Source of the DNA: CAZYVA01 sp964650695
GTDB taxonomy: Bacteria > Bacillota > Clostridia > Lachnospirales > Lachnospiraceae
Length of the DNA: 8,419 nt
Assembly (NCBI GenBank): GCA_964650695.1
Contig: CAZYVA010000083.1
Span: 1 to 8,419, forward strand
Direction of reading: 5' to 3'
Below are positions 6,488 through 8,419 of this stretch, piece by piece (position 1 is the first letter of the stretch; each line of letters opens with the position of its first letter). The notes under the pieces are model-generated. The model was not told the DNA's origin and did no database searches. It saw nothing but the letters and a program-made list of their open reading frames with translations. A program made the position numbers and the translations under genes.

Positions 6488-6535
6488 CATATTTAACATA
6501 TGGTATGCGGCAAGTGGTTCTACTGAAGTGGTTCT
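6488..6535. promoter_or_regulatory. Inverted and direct repeats just upstream of the rel -35
   Basis: CATAT-ttaac-ATATG (6488-6502) is an inverted repeat touching the -35. Next, AAGTGGTTCT occurs twice as a perfect 10-base direct repeat at 6512-6521 and 6526-6535, a 14-base step. Both could be regulator sites, but no regulator is recognised. Confidence 0.35.
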
Positions 6536-6552
6536 TACATCTGTTCCATTCG

Positions 6553-6589
6553 GGATCGTTACAATACACGCCCCGTCAGCGGGCGATCC
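6553..6589 (-). other. Hairpin downstream of the macro-domain gene
   Basis: GGATCG (6553-6558) pairs with CGATCC (6584-6589), and an overlapping alternative stem CGCCC (6569-6573) / GGGCG (6581-6585) lies within. It starts 15 bases past the macro-gene stop on the minus strand. There is no T-run, so a terminator role is doubtful. It may be a 3'-end structure. Confidence 0.3.
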
Positions 6590-6604
6590 GTTGTCCCACA
6601 GATT

Positions 6605-7159
6605 TTATTCTCCACATTCCAGGCCGTCCGCTGTGTGCGCCTTCGCCAGGTTCCGGTGTGCCATCGCCTGATGGTAGAGCTTCTCCGTTTCCGGATCAAA
6701 CGCCACCAGCCACACGGCAAATCCTTCCGGGGTCTTACCGGAAGCATAGTCCAGGATCGTATTGACTGCAATCGCTGCGGCCTGATCTTTGGGGTATCCG
6801 TATACCCCGGTAGATATTGCCGGAAAGGCGATGGACTGCATGCCCTGGTCTATGGCAATCTTCAGGGAATGTTTATAGCAGTTTTTCAGCAACTCCGGTT
6901 CACCGTGATTTCCCCCATGCCATACGGGCCCGACCGTATGAATGACATATTTTGCCGGCAGGCGGTAGCCCTTTGTCAGCTTCGCCTGCCCGGTATCGCA
7001 TCCATGCAACTGCCTGCATTCTTCCAACAGTTCCTTTCCTGCAGCACGGTGGATTGCGCCATCCACGCCGCCGCCGCCAAGCAGCGAACAGTTCGCCGCG
7101 TTCACTATGGCATCCACGTTCAGTTTTGTAATGTCTCCTTTTAAGATTTTAATATGCAT
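6605..7159 (-). CDS. Macro-domain protein, probable O-acetyl-ADP-ribose deacetylase / ADP-ribosyl hydrolase
   Basis: The 184 residues form a single macro domain of the MacroD / YmdB type, which binds ADP-ribose and commonly hydrolyses O-acetyl-ADP-ribose or mono-ADP-ribose on proteins. Visible motifs in order: ILKGDITKLNVDAIVNAAN (Asp9 for adenine binding; Asn20 and Asn23), LLGGGGVDGAIHRAAG (27-41, the catalytic loop with Asp33), VIHTVGPVW (72-80), and the second loop FPAISTGVYGYP (112-123). The pattern GGGGVDGAI with a following IHTVGP is that of active hydrolases. Start ATG 7157-7159, with AAAGGA 7 bases upstream. It follows the YunG-like gene by 33 bases and probably shares its promoter. 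Length is normal. Its physiological substrate cannot be read from sequence; no ADP-ribosyltransferase or sirtuin gene is in view. Confidence 0.94.
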   Translation of the reverse strand: MHIKILKGDITKLNVDAIVNAANCSLLGGGGVDGAIHRAAGKELLEECRQLHGCDTGQAKLTKGYRLPAKYVIHTVGPVWHGGNHGEPELLKNCYKHSLKIAIDQGMQSIAFPAISTGVYGYPKDQAAAIAVNTILDYASGKTPEGFAVWLVAFDPETEKLYHQAMAHRNLAKAHTADGLECGE

Positions 7160-7192
7160 TCTGTTTTCCTTTCCGCCGGAGGTTCCCCCCGG

Positions 7193-7633
7193 TCAAACGT
7201 TCCTCTTTTCCTTCAGCGCTTCTTTCAGATATTCGTAGCGAAGCCGCTTTTCCTCTTTGGCAAAATGGACCTCGCGGGACTGTTTCGGGTTGTCCTCATA
7301 GGAGAGGACCTCTTCACCGAACTGCTCACTGGTCAGGTCAAACACGCAATCGCCAACCACATTGTAGCAATGGTAATTTCCGCCTGGTCTCAGAATGCCA
7401 TACACATCTCCGCCAAAAATATCCTGCGCCAGGAACGACGTGATAGAGCATTGTCCCAGGGTTCGGTTGTCATCCGTCCAATTTTCCCTCAAGCGCGGGG
7501 CACAAGTCTCCCTGCACCAAATCTCCGAGAGCAGATCGTAGAGGCGCCTCGGATTCTCAATGTATTTATATTCGTCTGACACAGCCGGCACATCCGCCGT
7601 CTGCCAGCCGTAAAATCTGTATTCTTTCATCAT
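7193..7633 (-). CDS. YunG-like protein, unknown function
   Basis: A 146-residue cytosolic protein that resembles the small YunG family of Firmicutes, a family of unknown role. The matching core is ENWTDDNRTLGQCSITSFLAQDIFGGDVYG (about 50-79), then GGNYHCYNVVGDCVFDLTSEQFG (84-106). Cys62 in GQC, His88 in NYHCYN and Asp99 in FDLT are in the order and spacing of a Cys-His-Asp thiol hydrolase / papain-like fold; this is an inference from motif order only. The C-terminus is highly charged and likely helical. Start: ATG 7631-7633 with AAGGA (7644-7648) 10 bases upstream. A second ATG follows directly (7628-7630). The frame stays open to a GTG at 7691-7693, but that overlaps the predicted -10. Probably the first gene of a two-gene unit with the macro-domain gene. 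Confidence 0.8.
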   Translation of the reverse strand: MMKEYRFYGWQTADVPAVSDEYKYIENPRRLYDLLSEIWCRETCAPRLRENWTDDNRTLGQCSITSFLAQDIFGGDVYGILRPGGNYHCYNVVGDCVFDLTSEQFGEEVLSYEDNPKQSREVHFAKEEKRLRYEYLKEALKEKRNV

Positions 7634-7683
7634 CCGCCCCACATCCTTGAATACATGATTTCCACAGCATCCACCCAAAATAG

Positions 7684-7692
7684 AGTATAGCA
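7684..7692 (-). promoter_or_regulatory. Extended -10 promoter of the YunG-like/macro unit
   Basis: On the minus strand TGCTATACT is an extended -10 (TG-N-TATACT; hexamer at 7684-7689). The -35 position at 17 bases is TGGCTG, a weak match. Transcription would start near 7677, about 44 bases before the ATG at 7633. Confidence 0.55.
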
Positions 7693-7753
7693 CAAACCGC
7701 CCCCATCAGCCATATAAATCTCTCTTTTCTCCCAGAACGGCAAATGGTTCAAT

Positions 7754-7782
7754 TGGACAGTCGCATTATATTATGGTAAAAT
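7754..7782 (+). promoter_or_regulatory. Sigma-A promoter of the fic gene
   Basis: TGGACA (7754-7759, one mismatch to TTGACA), 17 bases, then TAAAAT (7777-7782). It faces away from the YunG-like promoter, so the region from 7634 to 7939 is a divergent control region. The predicted leader to the Fic start at 7940 is about 150 bases. Confidence 0.65.
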
Positions 7783-7796
7783 AGTTGTGGGTTATT

Positions 7797-7939
7797 ATGG
7801 TATCCCAGGCGGCCAAAGCGCCATGGGAAAAGATTGCCGGTAATGGCAAAAAAGAATGATCTACTATGTGGGCTATAGACGGGCGCGGGCGCGTACACTG
7901 GAACTGCGGCAAGCCAAAGAAAGGCAGGATGAACATACG
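7797..7939 (+). other. Leader of the fic gene with short overlapping ORFs
   Basis: No clear gene. A 20-codon ORF (7797-7859, begins MVSQAAKAPWEK) ends in an ATGA overlap with an ATG at 7856 that is in frame with fic and would add 28 residues (MIYYVGYRRARARTLELRQ...). Neither has a good ribosome binding site. A hairpin CCCAGGCG / CGCCATGGG lies at 7804-7827. No known Fic antitoxin (FicA/AntF type) was recognised in it. Confidence 0.3.
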
Positions 7940-8419
7940 ATGAAGAAGTTTTCAATGACTGTGGAAGAAAACATTTTCTACGCCAAGAGAAACATCATCG
8001 ACAGTATTTGGAAGGAAGCGAACATTGAGGGGATTGATGTCACTTTCCCCCAAACACAGGAGATATACGAAGGGCGCGTCGTAGCCGGTCTATCGGTCAA
8101 TGAAACGATTGCCATCAACAACCTTAAGCACGGTTGGCAATTCGTGCTTGATACTATTGATGTTCCCGTTGATCTGGCCTATATCAGGCAAATCAACATG
8201 CTCGTCGGTCAAGGTGGCATTGTCCTGGACTGTGGCAACCTCCGAAACAGCATTGTCGGCATTGGTGGCACTGATTGGAGACCTGATTTGCCGAATGACG
8301 ATGAAGCGAAGGAGATGATATCCGGCATCGTTTCCGAGCCTCCAGGCCAACAGCGTGCTCTTCGTATGTTTGCGGCACTGTGCCGTGCGCAGCTTTTCAA
8401 CGATGGCAACAAACGTACC
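7940..8419 (+). CDS. Fic-domain protein, 3' part missing, with Gln in place of the motif His
   Basis: Fic enzymes usually transfer AMP (or another nucleotide) to a protein side chain. The 160 visible codons run off the right edge inside the core motif. The N-terminal stretch KEANIEGIDVTFPQ (25-38) looks like the inhibitory-helix region (consensus S/TxxxE-G/N), with Glu30-Gly31 present but Glu26 where Ser/Thr is usual. It is followed by VAGLSVNETIAINNLKHGW, then LRNSIVGIGGTDWRPDLP (101-118), and the signature RAQLFNDGNKRT (149-160), which corresponds to HxFxDGNxR with Gln151 in the His position. Start: ATG 7940 with AGGA (7926-7929) 10 bases upstream; an alternative in-frame ATG is at 7856. 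Gln-type Fic proteins of this overall shape occur in Firmicutes by my recollection, so the change may be a subfamily trait rather than damage. Activity is therefore uncertain. Confidence 0.85.
   Translation, partial: MKKFSMTVEENIFYAKRNIIDSIWKEANIEGIDVTFPQTQEIYEGRVVAGLSVNETIAINNLKHGWQFVLDTIDVPVDLAYIRQINMLVGQGGIVLDCGNLRNSIVGIGGTDWRPDLPNDDEAKEMISGIVSEPPGQQRALRMFAALCRAQLFNDGNKRT

Noticed and set aside
7634..7693. Longer YunG-like protein starting at GTG 7691-7693
   Set aside because: The start would overlap the predicted extended -10, and the added 20 residues have no family resemblance.

Overview
This window looks like a spore-forming, low-oxygen Firmicute, most likely a Lachnospiraceae / Clostridium cluster XIVa relative. 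That rests on sigma-E and SpoIIGA, a bifunctional Rel, a HemZ-type radical-SAM protein, strong AGGAGG-type ribosome binding sites and TTGACA/TATAAT-like promoters. No rRNA, tRNA or CRISPR array was seen. All genes run on the minus strand except the last, which runs into the right edge.

Layout on the + coordinates. Positions 1-1280 carry the sporulation pair spoIIGA-sigE (sigE is cut by the left edge). Positions 1281-1752 are intergenic and hold a Spo0A-type promoter, then a 349-bp element of two perfect 163-bp direct repeats with large inverted-repeat structure, lying between the promoter and spoIIGA. Positions 1753-6262 carry a housekeeping run transcribed right to left: rel, a metallo-beta-lactamase-fold hydrolase, and hemZ. 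Positions 6263-6604 are a rel leader and promoter region with direct and inverted repeats near the -35. Positions 6605-7633 carry a macro-domain protein and a YunG-like protein, probably one transcription unit. Positions 7634-7939 hold divergent promoters, and 7940-8419 is the 5' part of a Fic-domain gene.

How the genes work together. Spo0A~P would switch on spoIIGA-sigE. SpoIIGA then removes the sigma-E propeptide and starts the mother-cell programme. Rel sets (p)ppGpp, which in Firmicutes links starvation to GTP level and sporulation. The MBL protein and HemZ are probable co-transcribed metabolic enzymes. The right end looks accessory: a macro domain (ADP-ribose chemistry), a YunG-like protein with a possible Cys-His-Asp arrangement, and a Fic protein whose usual catalytic His is Gln.

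The most notable observation is the repeat element. It is bounded by inverted repeats, flanked by TA dinucleotides, and sits exactly at the 3' edge of the predicted -10 of the spoIIG promoter. Excising it in silico leaves a compact promoter about 40 bases from spoIIGA. It therefore looks like a miniature element that inserted at a TA, kept the -10 intact, duplicated in tandem, and became a structured 5' leader of a master sporulation operon.
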